Assembly: GCF_023091745.1 (NCBI RefSeq)
Contig: NC_068912.1
Coordinates: 72,465,067 to 72,529,066 of the forward strand
DNA: 64,000 nt
Direction: 5' to 3'
Source of the DNA: Budorcas taxicolor
Lineage: Eukaryota > Chordata > Mammalia > Artiodactyla > Bovidae
This document shows, in pieces, positions 1-11,022 of this stretch. Both the position numbers and the translations under genes were made by a program. Positions within the stretch are counted from its first letter, which is position 1, and the number at the start of each line of letters is the position of its first letter. Under the pieces are notes generated by a model, which saw only the letters and a list, made by a program, of their open reading frames with translations, was not told the origin of the DNA and did no database searches.

Positions 1-567
1 GAACATATGCTTATTAGATTAGTCAGGGTGTAAGTAGAAAACAGAAACCATTTCAGTTGTTTTAACAAATATGACTTAATAGAAATAATTGTTAACTAGG
101 CATTGAAAACTGACAGGACAAAATGGGCACAATACAACAGCACCCTGCGGGTGTCACGTGGCAGCAACTGCAGGGAACGGAACCATCCCTCTGGGAGAAC
201 AAACAGAGGAGATTATAATTTTCAGAACTCACAGTGTAGAGGAAGGTTGCCCTAGAGTTGAAATTCAGACCTTGGAGAAAGAGCCTGCGATTGGTACCTC
301 TGAGATCAGAGGGATGCCCTGTGGGTCTGACACACAGACCTGGGAGGAACATGCATCAGGCTTTTGATACTGATGGCATTAAAAGACTCAAGCCTAGTTT
401 GGTTAGTTCTAGAGAGGAGAATGTAAGCTGGAATCAATTGCCACTGGGAGGAAGAGTTGGTGGGTGTTACTGATGGGAACAGAAAGCCATTGAAAAGCAC
501 ACAATCAGAGCAAGCCCTTTCCCACCGCTGTGCAATCTTTCTGGTGCTCTCTATTGGCAGGGCCTAA
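1..567. other. Unassigned, probably an ancient mammalian repeat
   Basis: No gene is visible; short open frames on both strands overlap each other and look like noise. The stretch around 160-560 is purine-rich and less AT-rich than its surroundings. Its wording (a 'gcaactgcagggaac' block, then 'accatccct', ending in 'attggcagggcctaa') resembles a dispersed old mammalian repeat that I cannot name with confidence. Confidence 0.3.
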
Positions 568-690
568 TTGTTTTTTGTTGTTCAGTCGTTAAGTCATGTC
601 TAACTCTTTGTGACTGCATGGACGGCAGCATGCCAGGCTCCTCTGTTACACTGTCTCCCAGGGTTTGCTCAAATTCATGTTCAAAATAAC
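568..690 (-). mobile_element. BovB 3'-end fragment, older subfamily
   Basis: Read on the minus strand this matches the last ~120 bp of BovB. On the plus strand it opens with the ttgttcagtcg-type end and runs through the conserved 'caggctcctctg' and 'tttgctcaaattcatgtt' blocks. It lacks the repeated cagtt tail of the younger BovB copies. It is 5' truncated and directly abuts an L1 fragment. Confidence 0.75.
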
Positions 691-1304
691 AAAGATGTCT
701 CACCATTTATTTTTATCATTGTGCTGGAAGGTTTGGCCAGTGCCATACATAAAGAAAAAGGAAGTAAAAGTCACAAAAGCTTGAAAAAAAGATGTGAACA
801 CTTCTTTTTCACAAATAATGTGGTTTTCCATATAGGAAATTCAGTGGGGTATGCAAAAATAAAGGTATGGTAACTACTATGAAAGTTTCAGAACACAAGA
901 TCAATATACCAAAGTAAACTGCATTCCTATGACTCAACAGTTAAAATGGAAATTAAAATTTAACAAGCAGTAGATATTGCAATAGCATAAAATAATATAA
1001 AACTTTTAGGGATAAATCTGACCAAAATCCCACAAAACTTGTAAACTGAAAATTAGAAAGCATTACTGAGAGGAATGAAAGACCTAAATAAATGGAGATA
1101 CATAGTTTGTTATTGCCTGAGGAATTCAATATGGGTAAAACATCAATTCTCCCCAAATTGATCTTTAGCTTCAATGCACTCCAGTCAGAATTTCCACAAG
1201 TCCTTTTGTGGAAATTGACAAGTTGATGCTAAAATTAATCTGGCAATACAAAGAAGAGCCAAAACAACTTCAAAATGAAAAAAGTTGGTTACAAAACTAA
1301 ACTC

Positions 1305-1523
1305 GACTTAGTTGTTGGTTAGTTGCTAAGTCATGTCCAGCTCTTCTGTAATCCCATGGACTATAGCCCTCCAGGCCCCTCAGTCCATAGGATTTCCTAG
1401 GCAAGAATACTGGAGCAGATTGCCATTTCCTTCTCCAGGGAATCTTCCCAGCCCAGGGATGGAAACCCGCATCTCTTTTGTCTCCTGCATTGTCAGGCAG
1501 ATTCTTAACCACAGAGCTTATAT
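1305..1523 (-). mobile_element. Bov-tA SINE inserted in L1
   Basis: A near full-length Bov-tA lies in reverse orientation. From left to right the plus strand shows the reversed 3' end (ttagttgctaagtcatgtcc), the 'gcaagaatactggag' and 'ttccttctccaggg' blocks, then the reversed tRNA-derived head ending near 'cacagagct'. It is more diverged than most SINEs in this window. L1 sequence continues on both sides, so it arrived after the L1. Confidence 0.88.
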
Positions 1524-2000
1524 TACCAAAAGCATGGAACTGGTGTCAAAACTGACAAATAGATCAAGAGAACCACCAAGAAACAGGTGGTCCAGAAACA
1601 AACAGTCTCATAAGTTGACACCAGAATTTTGACAAAAGTGCAAAGTTAATTCAGTGAAGAAAGAACAAATTTTTAACTCTATTGGTGTTGGAACAACTGA
1701 ATATCCTTATGCTAAATAAGCAAATTTTGATTTTTTTTCCCCTTTAACAATGGGAAAATAATTCAAAGTAAGCTATAGTTCTAAACGTAAAACCCAAAAC
1801 TATAAAATTTCAGTAGGATTATTGTTGCTGTTATTGTTGTTAAGCAAAGATGTCTTAGATAAAATACCAAAACATGACATTTAAAAATAATTTTTGAAAA
1901 AATGGACTTCTAAAATTATCTATATATTTTGGCTCACCTGAAAACACTTCTGAGAGAAACTTTAAAAAGCCACAGACTTGGAGGAAAATATTTGTAAATT

Positions 2001-2117
2001 GGGCTTCCCCAGTGACTCAGACAGTAAGGAATCTGCCTGCAGTGTGGGAGACCCCAGTTTCAATCCCTTGGGTTAGGAAGATGCCCCTGGAGAAGGGAAT
2101 GGCTACCCACTCCAGTA
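2001..2117 (+). mobile_element. Short Bov-tA SINE with target-site duplication
   Basis: The element starts at the canonical gggcttccc and runs through the tRNA-like head to 'cccactccagta', so only the first ~117 bp are present. Flanks are tttgtaaatt (1991-2000) and tttgtaactt (2118-2127), a 9/10 match read as a target-site duplication. It lies within the same L1 as the previous SINE. Confidence 0.88.
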
Positions 2118-2515
2118 TTTGTAACTTATATATCTGATAAAGTATTTGTATCCAGAATATGTAAAGAACCCTTAAATTCAATAATAAGTAAATGAACAAA
2201 CATTATAAGAATGAAACAAAAATATTTGACTAGATACTTCCACAAAGAGATCTCTAGTCTGGAAGTAAACATACTGATTTTTGAAACAAAAACTTTAGAG
2301 AGGGATATACATGACATCTAAGAACTACATGTTAGGTATCAAAGAAAATGTGTGAGAAAAACGTTATGAAAATGAAAGCATGTGACAACCTGGAGATGGG
2401 AGGGGGTTTCAGGAGGGTGGGGACATATGTTTACCTGCAGCTGATTTGTGTTGACGTGTGACAGAGGCCAACACAATATTTGCAGAGAAATCGTCCTCCA
2501 ATACCAGGATTTTGT

Positions 2516-3055
2516 TCTATACTTCTCAATACTGTACAATTGTAATCTTTGATAATTAAAAACATATAAAGTGGATTCCATTTAAAGAAAAGAAAATGAA
2601 ATCAGGTGAAAATTATGCTTTTTAGATAAATCAGTAACAGTGCTAAATATTTCAAATAAATTAAAAAAATCACTGTGATATATATACTGTATGAGTTTTA
2701 AAAGTCTTATAAATTTGCAAGTCAGAATATTTCCTATATATACAAGACAAATATTTTGTGATGATGATGATAACAATGATGATCATACTGAGGTCAAGAA
2801 TTCTGACAGAATTCCATGAAGTGTCAAGATGACTGAGATACCTCTTGTTAAATGTTGTTAAATGTCCAAGAATGCTCTAAGTTAATTTTTCTCCACATCA
2901 TCTGCTTATATCTGGATCAGAATCACACAGCATGTCTATTTAATATCCACCCTTATCAGCTCCAGAAAAAATCCTCCCCTCCTATGGCAGGCTGTTTATG
3001 ATTTTCTATTTGGTATTACCAGCCTCAACACTTAATGCAACATGCTTGATGATTC
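2516..3055. other. No gene or recognised repeat
   Basis: AT-rich sequence with a short imperfect (GAT)n run at about 2760-2783. No open frame longer than about 65 codons, and no repeat family I can name. Confidence 0.5.
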
Positions 3056-3056
3056 T

Positions 3057-3322
3057 CTGCTGCTGCTGCTAAGTCGCTTCAGTCGTGTCCAACTCTGTGC
3101 AACCCCATAGACAGCAGCCCATCAGGCTCCCCCGTCTCTGGGATTCTCCAGGCAAGAACACTGGAGTAGGTTGCCGTTTCCTTCTCCAATGCGTGAAAGT
3201 GAAAAGTTGAAAGTGAAGTCACTCAGTCGTGTCTGACTCTTAGTGACCCCATGGACTGCAGCCTACCAGGCTCTTCAGATCCATGGGATTTGCCAGGCAA
3301 GAATCCTGGAGTGGGGTGCCAT
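3057..3322 (-). mobile_element. Bov-A2 SINE (dimeric)
   Basis: The reversed (GCA)n tail appears as tgctgctgctgct at the left. Two related ~120 bp Bov-A units follow, joined by the 'gtgaaaagttgaaagtgaag' linker. Each unit has its own cagtcgtgtc and 'gattctcc/gatttgcc aggcaagaa' block. The 5' end (right side) stops at 'ggggtgccat', about 10 bp short of complete. No clear target-site duplication. Confidence 0.93.
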
Positions 3323-3473
3323 ATATGTATTTCTTAATAAACACTCTTTCATATATATATCACAAATTTCTTTTCTAGTAGGCATTTTGCAATGGGAATT
3401 CAACCCGATGAAGAATTGTATTTCAGAACATTTTTTATGTACTTTACCATTGAAACCTACATTGTATATAGTA

Positions 3474-3517
3474 GATATATATATATAGTAAATATATATA
3501 TATAGTAGTGTATGGTG

Positions 3518-3560
<43 letters not shown>
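3474..3560. repeat. Compound (TA)n / (TG)17 microsatellite
   Basis: Imperfect TA dinucleotides (3474-3526) pass into an uninterrupted TG run (3526-3560). It sits next to the insertion site of the following Bov-tA, whose target-site duplication is itself TA-rich. Confidence 0.95.
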
Positions 3561-3564
<4 letters not shown>

Positions 3565-3576
3565 GTATAGTGTATA

Positions 3577-3795
3577 GGCTTCCCTGGTGGCTCAGATGGT
3601 AAAGCATCTGCTTGCAATGTGGGAGACCTGGGTTCGATCCCTTGGTGGGGAAGATCCCCTGGAGAAGGAAATGGCAACCCACTCCAGTACTCTTGCCTGG
3701 AAAATTCCATGGAGAGCAGAGCCTTGTAGGCTACAGTCTCCATGCAAAGTGTCGCAAAGAGTCAGACACGATTGAGCGACTTCACTTCACTTCAC
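3577..3795 (+). mobile_element. Bov-tA SINE with intact tRNA-like promoter boxes
   Basis: Full-length copy from ggcttccctggtgg to the tandem cttcacttcact tail. The A-box-like tggctcagatgg lies near 3588 and a perfect B-box-like ggttcgatccc at 3631-3641, as expected for a tRNA-derived RNA polymerase III promoter. Target-site duplication: tatagtgtata (3566-3576) and tatagtatata (3796-3806), 10/11 identical. Sequence is close to consensus, so it is fairly young. Confidence 0.95.
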
Positions 3796-3872
3796 TATAG
3801 TATATAGTAGATATATATCAGAATCAAAGGAAGTAAAAATCTGACTCAAAGTATCTTAGAAGCATTTTGCAT

Positions 3873-4802
3873 TCAGTTCAGTTCAGCTGAGTCGCTCAGT
3901 CATGTCCGACTCTTTGCCATCCCATGAACCGCAGCACGCCAGGTCCTCCCAGTCCATCACCACCTCCCAGAGTCCACCCAAAACCCATGTCCATTGAGTC
4001 AGTGATGCCATCCAACCATCTCATCCTCTGTCGTCCCCCTTCTCCTGCTCTCAATCTTTCCCAGCATCAGGGTCTTTGCAAATGAGTCAGCTCTTCGCAT
4101 CAGGCGGCTGAAGTATTGGAGTTTCAGCTTCAACATCAGTCCTTTCAATGAACACCCAGGACTGATTTCCTTTAGGATGGACTGCTTGGATCTCCTTGCA
4201 GTCCAAGGGACTCTCAAGAGTCCTTCTTCAACACCACAGTTCAAAAGCATCAATTCTTTGGCGCTCAGTTTTCTTCACAGTCCAAACTCTCACATCCATA
4301 CATGACCACTGGAAAAAACCATAGCCTTAACTAGACGGACTTTGTTGGCAAAGTAATTCTCTGTCTCTGCTTTTCAATATGCTGTCTAGGTTGGTCATAA
4401 CCTTCCTTCCAAGGAATACGTGTCTTTTAATTTCATGGCTGCAGTCACCATCTGCAGTGATTTTGGAGCCCCAAAAATAAAAGTCATCCACTGTTTGCCC
4501 ATCTATTTGCCATGAAGTGATGGGACCAGATGCCATGATCTTCGTTTTCTGAATGTTGAGCTTTAAGCCAACCTTGTCACTCTCCTCTTTCACTTTCATC
4601 AAGAGGCTGTTTAGTTCCTCTTCATTTTCTGCCATAAGGGTGGTGTCATCTGCATATCTGAGGTTATTGATATTTCCCCCGGCAATCTTGATTCCAGCTT
4701 GTGCTTCTTCCAGCCAAGTGTCTCTCATGATGTACTCTGCATATAAGTTAAATAAGCAGGGTGACAATATACAGCCTTGACATATTCCTTTTCCTATTGG
4801 GT
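3873..4802 (-). mobile_element. BovB LINE, 5'-truncated
   Basis: About 930 bp of BovB 3' portion in reverse orientation. It begins at the reversed tail (cagttcagttcagctgagtc), carries the 3' region and C-terminal coding part, and stops in the RT domain just after the reversed 'ggaaaaggaatat' segment. Beyond 4802 the sequence is unrelated. Truncation at the 5' side is the usual result of incomplete target-primed reverse transcription. Confidence 0.95.
4327..4802 (-). pseudogene. BovB reverse transcriptase fragment
   Basis: An open frame on the minus strand encodes the RT palm and C-terminal part of the BovB protein. Visible in order: GICQGCILSPCLFNLYAEYI, the catalytic YADD box (4645-4656), then KLNIQKTKIMASGPITSW. 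The native frame is lost near 4360 at an inserted stretch close to the 'LDSILKSRD' segment. It has no start codon of its own and no 5' half, so it cannot make enzyme. Confidence 0.9.
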
Positions 4803-5032
4803 TACCACTATTTCTGAAAGCCCAATATAGCTCACTACATTTTATCAAGTTTTAGCATATTTTAGAGTTATATTCCCATAAAGTCATCAGGATAATAACA
4901 ATAATTAGCATATCCATCACTCCCAAATGTTCTTTCATGGCCTTTTGTAATCTCCATCTCCTCTTTCCCCACCCTAGTTTCATAGGAAACCATTTACTTA
5001 TTTTCTGTCATTATAAATTACTTTGCATGTTT

Positions 5033-5229
5033 AGGTGGCTCAGTGGTAAACAATCTCCTGCCAATGAAGGAGATATGGGTTCAATCCCTGGGTTGGGACG
5101 ATTCCTGGAGAAGGAAATGGCAACCCACTCCAGTACTCTCGCCTGGAAAATCTCATCAACAGAGGAGCCTAGTGGGCTACTATCCACGGGATTGCAAAAG
5201 AGTTGTACATGTTTAGTGACTAAACAACA
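5033..5229 (+). mobile_element. Bov-tA SINE inserted in L1M
   Basis: Lacks the first few bases of the gggcttccc head and begins at 'aggtggctcagtgg'. It continues through the 'ggttcaatccctggg' B-box-like segment, 'cccactccagta' and the 3' 'gtgactaaacaaca' end. L1 text continues on either side. Confidence 0.9.
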
Positions 5230-5710
5230 TATATGTATGTATACAGATAATTTTATATAAATGACATGATATGCTGTCTTCACTTTTCAGTCTGACTTAC
5301 TTCACTCCTCAAAATTGATAGACATTCACCATGCTCCTGTTAGTATCAATGGTTCATTTATTTTTATTGCTGAGTAGATTTCATTGATTGGATAGGTCAC
5401 TTTTTTTATTTATTTATCTGTTGATTTTTTTTTTTTCCAAATTCTGACTAAAATAAAGAAAGCTACTGCAGACATTATGTATAGGTCTTTATTTGAACAT
5501 ATGAATTCTTTTCTTTTGGGTTGAAAAGCTAAGAGTAGAATGTCTGAGCCATTTGGTCGGTATACCTTTGCCTATTTAAGAAGCTGCCACAAAACGTTTG
5601 TACCATTATATAAATGGTATATTTTATAAACAATTGTACCATTTATGTTCCCTTCAGAAATTATATGAGAATTCCAGTTCTTCCAGATAGTCACCAGTAC
5701 TTGGTATAAA

Positions 5711-6040
5711 GGATTGCACATTCATATATGCACCCAAATTTCATATGCTGAAACCCTCTCTCCAACATGATGGTTTTAGAAGGTTGAGCCTTTGGCAGAC
5801 TCCACTCTCATGAATGGGATTAGTTCCTTAACAAGAGGAACCTCAGAGAGCTCTCTTGCCCTCTTTTTATCATGTGAGGATACAAGAAGTCAGCAGTGTG
5901 CAGCTCAGAAGAGGGCTGCCATTAGAACCCGACCATGCTGAAATTCTGATCTCAGCCTCCAGAATAATGAAAAAAAAAATTCTATTTTCCATGCACCATC
6001 TGGTCTGTGGTTCTTTGTTATAGCAGTCCAAGCTAAGACA
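5711..6040 (+). mobile_element. MaLR-type solo LTR (MST/THE1-like), ancient
   Basis: The order of blocks fits an old MaLR LTR of the MST type: 'ttcatatgctgaaaccc', 'atgaatgggattagtt', 'catgtgaggatacaagaag', 'cagcctccagaat', then the 'tttgttatagcagtccaagc' end finishing in ...aagaca. It lies between L1M pieces whose text otherwise continues, so it inserted into that L1. No internal retroviral coding sequence accompanies it. Confidence 0.6.
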
Positions 6041-6190
6041 ATCTGTTTAGTCAGTCCAGTTTCCTCCTTTCTAATGTGTGTAATAGTGTCCAGTTGTGAA
6101 TTTAATTTGCATTTCCTTAATTATTAATGATCTTGAACATATTTTATATGCTTATATATGTACATATATGTTCATCTGTCTTAAAATTGA

Positions 6191-7480
6191 AATATCGCAT
6201 CTATTCATATGAATTCTATTTTATTCCTTGTATGAAAAGAAGTTTGGACCAGCTTATCTTTATGCTTCTTCCTACACTGTGACAATAATGCACATGAAAA
6301 AGAAGAAACTAGAATGAATACCATCAATGTGCTCCCCCGCCCCTCGTTCCTCCTTTATTCTCCCCAGGCCCCTCACATGCATGCTAGAACATATACCTCT
6401 TCAATCACTCTGTAACCAGTCTGTCACTTTGAAAGCTCAATGTCGCTCCCCTGCTTTGCAGCACTATTCACACCCTGTCTAAGTCAATCATAGAGTATCA
6501 TGCAGTCTACAACGCAGTATTCCTTACATCTGTCAAAAGAACAAGAAAAAAACAGAACTGACCTAGTTAAGGTCAAAATCATTCAAAATCACTTGCACTG
6601 TATTTTCATTAAAGTCCTTTTGGAACACGCAGAACCAAGTGAGTCTGAGGGGGAGAAAAGCTTCCTGTTCACTCCCAAACTGTGTCATGTTTAGGAGTGA
6701 ACAGAAATATTTCACTTTTTTCCTACAGCTTATAGGAAAGGATTTGAAGATAAGAATTCAACATCTACAAATGAAAATCTTTTTCTAAGACAGCATATAA
6801 TTCTATGTATATCTATTAAGTGAAACAATTATGGCAAAGACAGACATCTGGTGTTGTCATTTATCTGAAAAGCATCATTTAAAAGATTAGTTGCATTTCC
6901 CTGTAGCGAATTTAAATGAACATTCTATAAAGTAGTTAGAGATACAAAACATAAATTTGTGAATAGAAGTTTTGAAATTGTTAAAACAAAAGGCGCTTCT
7001 ATTTTTTTAATGAAATGTTATTTAAATGGTTAGCATCTATGATATTCAAAATGATTTTGAATAGACAGAAACTAGTCATATCAAGCAGGTTCACAGGTTG
7101 TATCTCAGTGCCACTAAAAAGCGATTTTTCTTTCAGTCTTCTCATCCGTTTGAGTTGGTAACTATAGAAATTCTACGTCCCAAAAGAAGAGTTCTACCTC
7201 CAAATATTTTCATCTATGTTTGCAAGATTTTTGTAAAAATCCTCTATTAGTAAATTTTCCTATAACAGATACCACAATAGGGTAAGATTTATCCATTTAT
7301 TACCTTAACTTGGCCACCACTGCCAGGACAAAATAATCTAAGTACAGCTAAGTAAATAAAATAATAAATTTCATTTTAAATAATTGAATTGGTTGATGAT
7401 ATAATCTGTTTCTAGCATTTTGTGAGGACAATACATTGTCATGAATATTTGATTAATGCTCTCCTTCTTTTCCAAAAGAA
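6191..7480. other. Unassigned AT-rich sequence
   Basis: No credible gene and no repeat I can name. One open frame of 64 codons (6500-6694) has no recognisable motif. A CCCC-rich block near 6335-6370 is the only GC-rich stretch. Confidence 0.5.
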
Positions 7481-7483
7481 AAA

Positions 7484-7530
7484 ATATATATATACACATA
7501 TACTTATATATTATATATATATATATATAT
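7484..7530. repeat. Imperfect (TA)n microsatellite
   Basis: AT dinucleotides with interruptions, ending about 10 bp before the target-site duplication of the next SINE. Confidence 0.85.
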
Positions 7531-7549
7531 AACATACATATCATGTACA

Positions 7550-7770
7550 TTGGGCTTCCCAGGTGGTGCTAGTGGTAAAGAATTTGCCTGCTAATGCAGG
7601 AGGTGTAAAGAGACCCAGGTTAAATCCTGGCTCAGGAAGATCCCCTGAAGGAGGGAATGGCCACCCACTCCAGTATTCTTGCCTGGAGAATCCCACAAAC
7701 AGAAGACCCTGGCAGACTACAGTTCACAGGGTCACAAAGAGTCAGACATGACTGAAGTGACCAAGCACAC
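7550..7770 (+). mobile_element. Bov-tA SINE with perfect 10 bp duplication
   Basis: Full-length Bov-tA, moderately diverged (the B-box region reads ggttaaatcctgg). It carries a small head insertion, 'ggtgtaaagagaccc'. The flanking atcatgtaca at 7540-7549 and 7771-7780 match exactly. It landed at the edge of a TA-rich microsatellite. Confidence 0.94.
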
Positions 7771-8430
7771 ATCATGTACACCTAATGTTGATATAATCTC
7801 AGGAGTATGAAATGTGGGTCCATGGAAGCCATGTAAAGTAGCCCCAGGACTGCCACATCCAGATGTGTAAATTAGGCCCTATAGAAGGGCACCGAGATGT
7901 GGAAGTGGCGAAGTGTATGGGGGTATGGAGGGAGGAAGATATGACTAAAATCTAGCTTGCTCTCAGCTCACCAACTCCTATAGGGTAACTATGTTTATAA
8001 TAAAAATTTACTCTCTAATTCACACAATATCTCAGTGGATGCTATAAGATGTCATAACTACTTCTATAATAATTTTCTTAATCATAAAGTTTTTCTCATT
8101 CACTCATTAGCTTAACATCATATCTTGACCCAGGTAAGATTTTAACTTATATAAACCATCAAGATAGAGCTGATTTTACATTCTTCAGGGTCACTTCCAT
8201 GTTTATGTTAGTTCTGTGATTATAGCAGAGTGATTAGTCTATGGAATAAATAATAAACTGTCTTTGATTTAGAGTAACTTGCGTGTGTGTGGGTGTGTGT
8301 GTAATGCAATTCAAACCAAAGTCCTCTATATTCTGTGGAACCTAGATCTCTTCTTTGTAATATTTAAGGTACTCATTGTTTATCTAATAATTTGTTTCAT
8401 TTTCTTAATCTAGAATCCTACATCTTGAAT

Positions 8431-8581
8431 GCTGCTGCTGCTGCTGCTGCTAAGTTGCTTCAGTCGTGTCCCACTCTGTGCGACCCTGGAAACGGCAGCC
8501 CACCAGGCTCCCCTATCCCTGGGATTCTCCAGACAAGAACACAGGAGTGGGTTGTCATTTCCTTCTCCAATGCATGAAAGT
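8431..8581 (-). mobile_element. Bov-A2, one monomer with (TGC)n tail
   Basis: Only the 3' half of a Bov-A2 is present. An expanded reversed (GCA) tail of about eight triplets is followed by one Bov-A unit, ending at 'ttctccaatgcatgaaagt', the point where the second unit normally begins. No clear target-site duplication. Confidence 0.9.
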
Positions 8582-9440
8582 AAATAAGAAGTTTCAACCT
8601 ATTTATTTAACGTATTTGCCATAAATTCTAAAAATACTGAACTTACCCTTCTGTATTTTTCTCCTTGTTTTCAAATTATTGTAATTATGATTTAAAACAT
8701 TGCAGTAAACAGATTAAGTTTATTCATTTCAACACAAACATATTTCAGCCAGTTCCATTTGACTAGGTCCATAAGATACTGGGTAATAGAAATGGAATAT
8801 AAAAGTAATTACCACTGAGGAAGTTTTGCTTTTATATTACACAACATAGTAGTCCATAAATGTAATTCTCTTGCTACCGATAAAGAAAAAACAACTTTTG
8901 ACATAACAAAAATTCATGAACAAATTTTGTATAAAAATATATGATTTATCTCTGGGCTTTAAAAATCTCAATGAATCAATTTGTGTCTAAATATTAGGCA
9001 AAACTATCTAATATATATGTCATCCAAATGGAAAGCAGTCTATCAAAAGTAAAGAATAAAAATCAGAATACAATTAAAAGGAAATGATTAATAGCATGGG
9101 AAGTTACAGACTTAACACCTACTGCAATAAAATTAGTACATTGCCTATTTCTGTAAAGACATTGTGCTATAAATTTTAGGTGAGTTAATAATATGAGAAA
9201 GAATGGTATTTCTTTGTTTTTTTCTTCTCTTTATACTGCCATCATCCTTTCAATTTAAGTGTCCTTTAGAGCTGCATCCTCTGTTTTCTGTTTATATAAT
9301 GCTTTTTAACAGGTATATGTTGATGTTGCCACCCAACCTCTAGTCACTCTCTGTTGTCATATCACCTTAAACATTCTCTGAGAAATGATTTCTCCCTCAC
9401 TGTCTAGCTACATGTACTGAGAGAATGATAATAAGACATG
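8582..9440. other. Unassigned AT-rich sequence
   Basis: No open frame above about 60 codons, and no repeat recognised. Confidence 0.45.
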
Positions 9441-10410
9441 AGACTTCTGGGATGCAACTAGAGCAGTGCTTCAGGATAAATTCTTAGCTTTAAGCGTATG
9501 CCTGTAAAAAAACAAACCAACAAACAAAAAAGTGTTAGAGACCTAAGGTCTCTAAGACCAAAGCTTCTAGCTTAATGTGATAGAAAAACAAATGCAAAAT
9601 CAATTTCAAAGAGAAGAGAAGTGATCAAATAACAAATCAAGGAAATACAAAGTTGGCTTTAAAATCAATACAGTTAACTTGGTTGTTTGACAAGAAAAAA
9701 ATAGAAAAAAACACAAATTGCAAGTATGGAATTAAGAAGATAATTAGATCATCTTATAGCAAAGAGATGGTAATAAACTTAACATTTTACACAAAATGCA
9801 TCTTTTGAAAAGTAAGATTTACCAAAAAGGTACAAAATATAATAGGAAATTTGAATATTTGAAATTTTTATCTAGTATTGGTATTGTTTGCCTCAAGTAA
9901 GTTTCACAGAGAAAATTATTCATGTCAGTTTTACATATGAGATCTTACAAACATGTGAGGATAAACTTATATCAGTCTTACACAGATTTTTCCAAAAGAG
10001 GGACAAGTTGGAAACACTTTGCATTCTTTTTAATACAAGCAGTGAGATATTAATACCAAAATTTTGCAAACACTATAAGTAAGGACAACTGGAAAACAAT
10101 TTATCACATAAATAAAAATTAAGAATTCCAATGTAAAATATCAGCAAATCAAATCTAGAAATGTATAAAATAAAATTCATCAAAACTCACTTGTGTTTTA
10201 CTCCAGGAATGCGAGGGTGGTTTAACATTTAAAAATCAATCAGTGCTATTCATCACAAAAATGCATTAAAAGAGAAAATCATGTGATTGGATTGTCTAAA
10301 TAAATGGGAAAAATTATTTGATAAAATTCAGGACACATTCAGATAAAAACTTTCTGCTAGCTAGAAATAGAAACTTTCTAATTATAAAAATGAACATTTT
10401 AGATATGCAG
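9441..10410 (+). mobile_element. Heavily degraded L1 ORF2 fragment
   Basis: Two anchors fix this as sense L1. 'tctgggatgcaactagagcagt' near 9448 corresponds to the ORF2 segment upstream of the RT. 'ttactccaggaatgcgaggg' at 10199-10218 corresponds to the RT segment. Between them the text is AT-rich and only loosely L1-like. Every frame is broken. Confidence 0.55.
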
Positions 10411-10962
10411 TAAATATCATACAAAATTGTATATACATGAAAGTCTTCCAGTTGAGGTCTGTGATTTACACTATTTATCCTGTTTTTACTTCATCAATCT
10501 TTAATAGTGAATTAACATTTTTTATCCATTTTGATATTTTTCTAAATATTTTTTTTTCTGAACCAATATTCACATACTGGTTCATACCCATTATCTTTCT
10601 TCTTTATTTAAGGCACTCCAATTACTCATTTTTAGAATTTTTCAGTGTGTCTTTCATGTTTACTTTTCCCTCTTTTCTGATTTTTCTTTGTTTCTGGGAT
10701 TTAGCTGAAAATACACAACTTTATAGAGCATAACTAGCTTGAATAATTCAAATCAGCTCTGTTGACTATATGTTATTCCATCCAGCTTGCATCTCTAGTC
10801 CTAACTTCTCAATGTTAATACAATTCTTTTTATAACACTATATTTACAGAATTTTTATGTGAATTATGTGTTTATCCCATCAAACAATTAAAAGGCATTA
10901 TTTTCTTTCAATGAATTCTGAGTAGAAATCTTCGTATTTATTTTATTTTTTTTCAGTTAAAT

Positions 10963-10975
10963 ATATATATATTTA

Positions 10976-11011
<36 letters not shown>

Positions 11012-11022
11012 CACATACTATT
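10963..11022. repeat. (TA)n(TG)n(TA)n compound microsatellite
   Basis: Alternating TA, TG and TA blocks placed right at the 3'-end side of the antisense L1 that follows. It probably arose in the L1 tail. Confidence 0.9.

Larger units (their letters stand above)
691..2515 (+). mobile_element. Degraded L1 (ORF2 to 3' end), split by two SINEs
   Basis: The plus strand carries decayed L1 ORF2 sequence. 'caccattta...gtgctggaagg' near 700 matches the segment just after the RT core. 'ctccccaaattgatct' at about 1150, 'ggaaattgacaag' near 1210 and 'gccaaaacaac' near 1258 follow in L1 order. The Bov-tA copies at 1305-1523 and 2001-2117 interrupt it, and L1-like text resumes after each. A diverged ruminant-type 3' end (G-rich block at about 2395-2425) closes it. 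All frames are full of stops. Confidence 0.7.
4885..6190 (-). mobile_element. Old L1M 3' region, split by Bov-tA and an LTR
   Basis: Antisense L1 3' end. 'cctctttccccaccc' near 4963, 'ttctgtcattataaattac' (5002-5021), 'tattgctgagtagatttcattg' (5366 on) and 'aagaagctgccacaaaac' (5577 on) follow the old mammalian L1 order. It resumes after the LTR at about 6041 with 'tgaatttaatttgcatttcc'. Three pieces: 4885-5032, about 5230-5710 and 6041-6190. Confidence 0.7.

Noticed and set aside
3577..3650. Possible tRNA gene (good A and B boxes)
   Set aside because: The boxes belong to the tRNA-derived head of a Bov-tA SINE; it lacks a foldable acceptor stem and continues into SINE body sequence.
3275..3682. 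135-codon minus frame with a His-Thr repeat
   Set aside because: The repeat is translation of the TG microsatellite, fused by chance to Bov-tA and Bov-A2 text.
4327..4848. Domesticated RT gene (173 codons, intact YADD)
   Set aside because: It is 5' truncated within the RT, its N-terminal residues come from unrelated flanking DNA, and the native frame is lost downstream. Ordinary BovB remnant.
5711..6485. Endogenous retrovirus with internal genes
   Set aside because: Only a MaLR-like LTR is visible at 5711-6040; no gag, pol or env sequence accompanies it or the MLT1-like LTR at 36015-36485.
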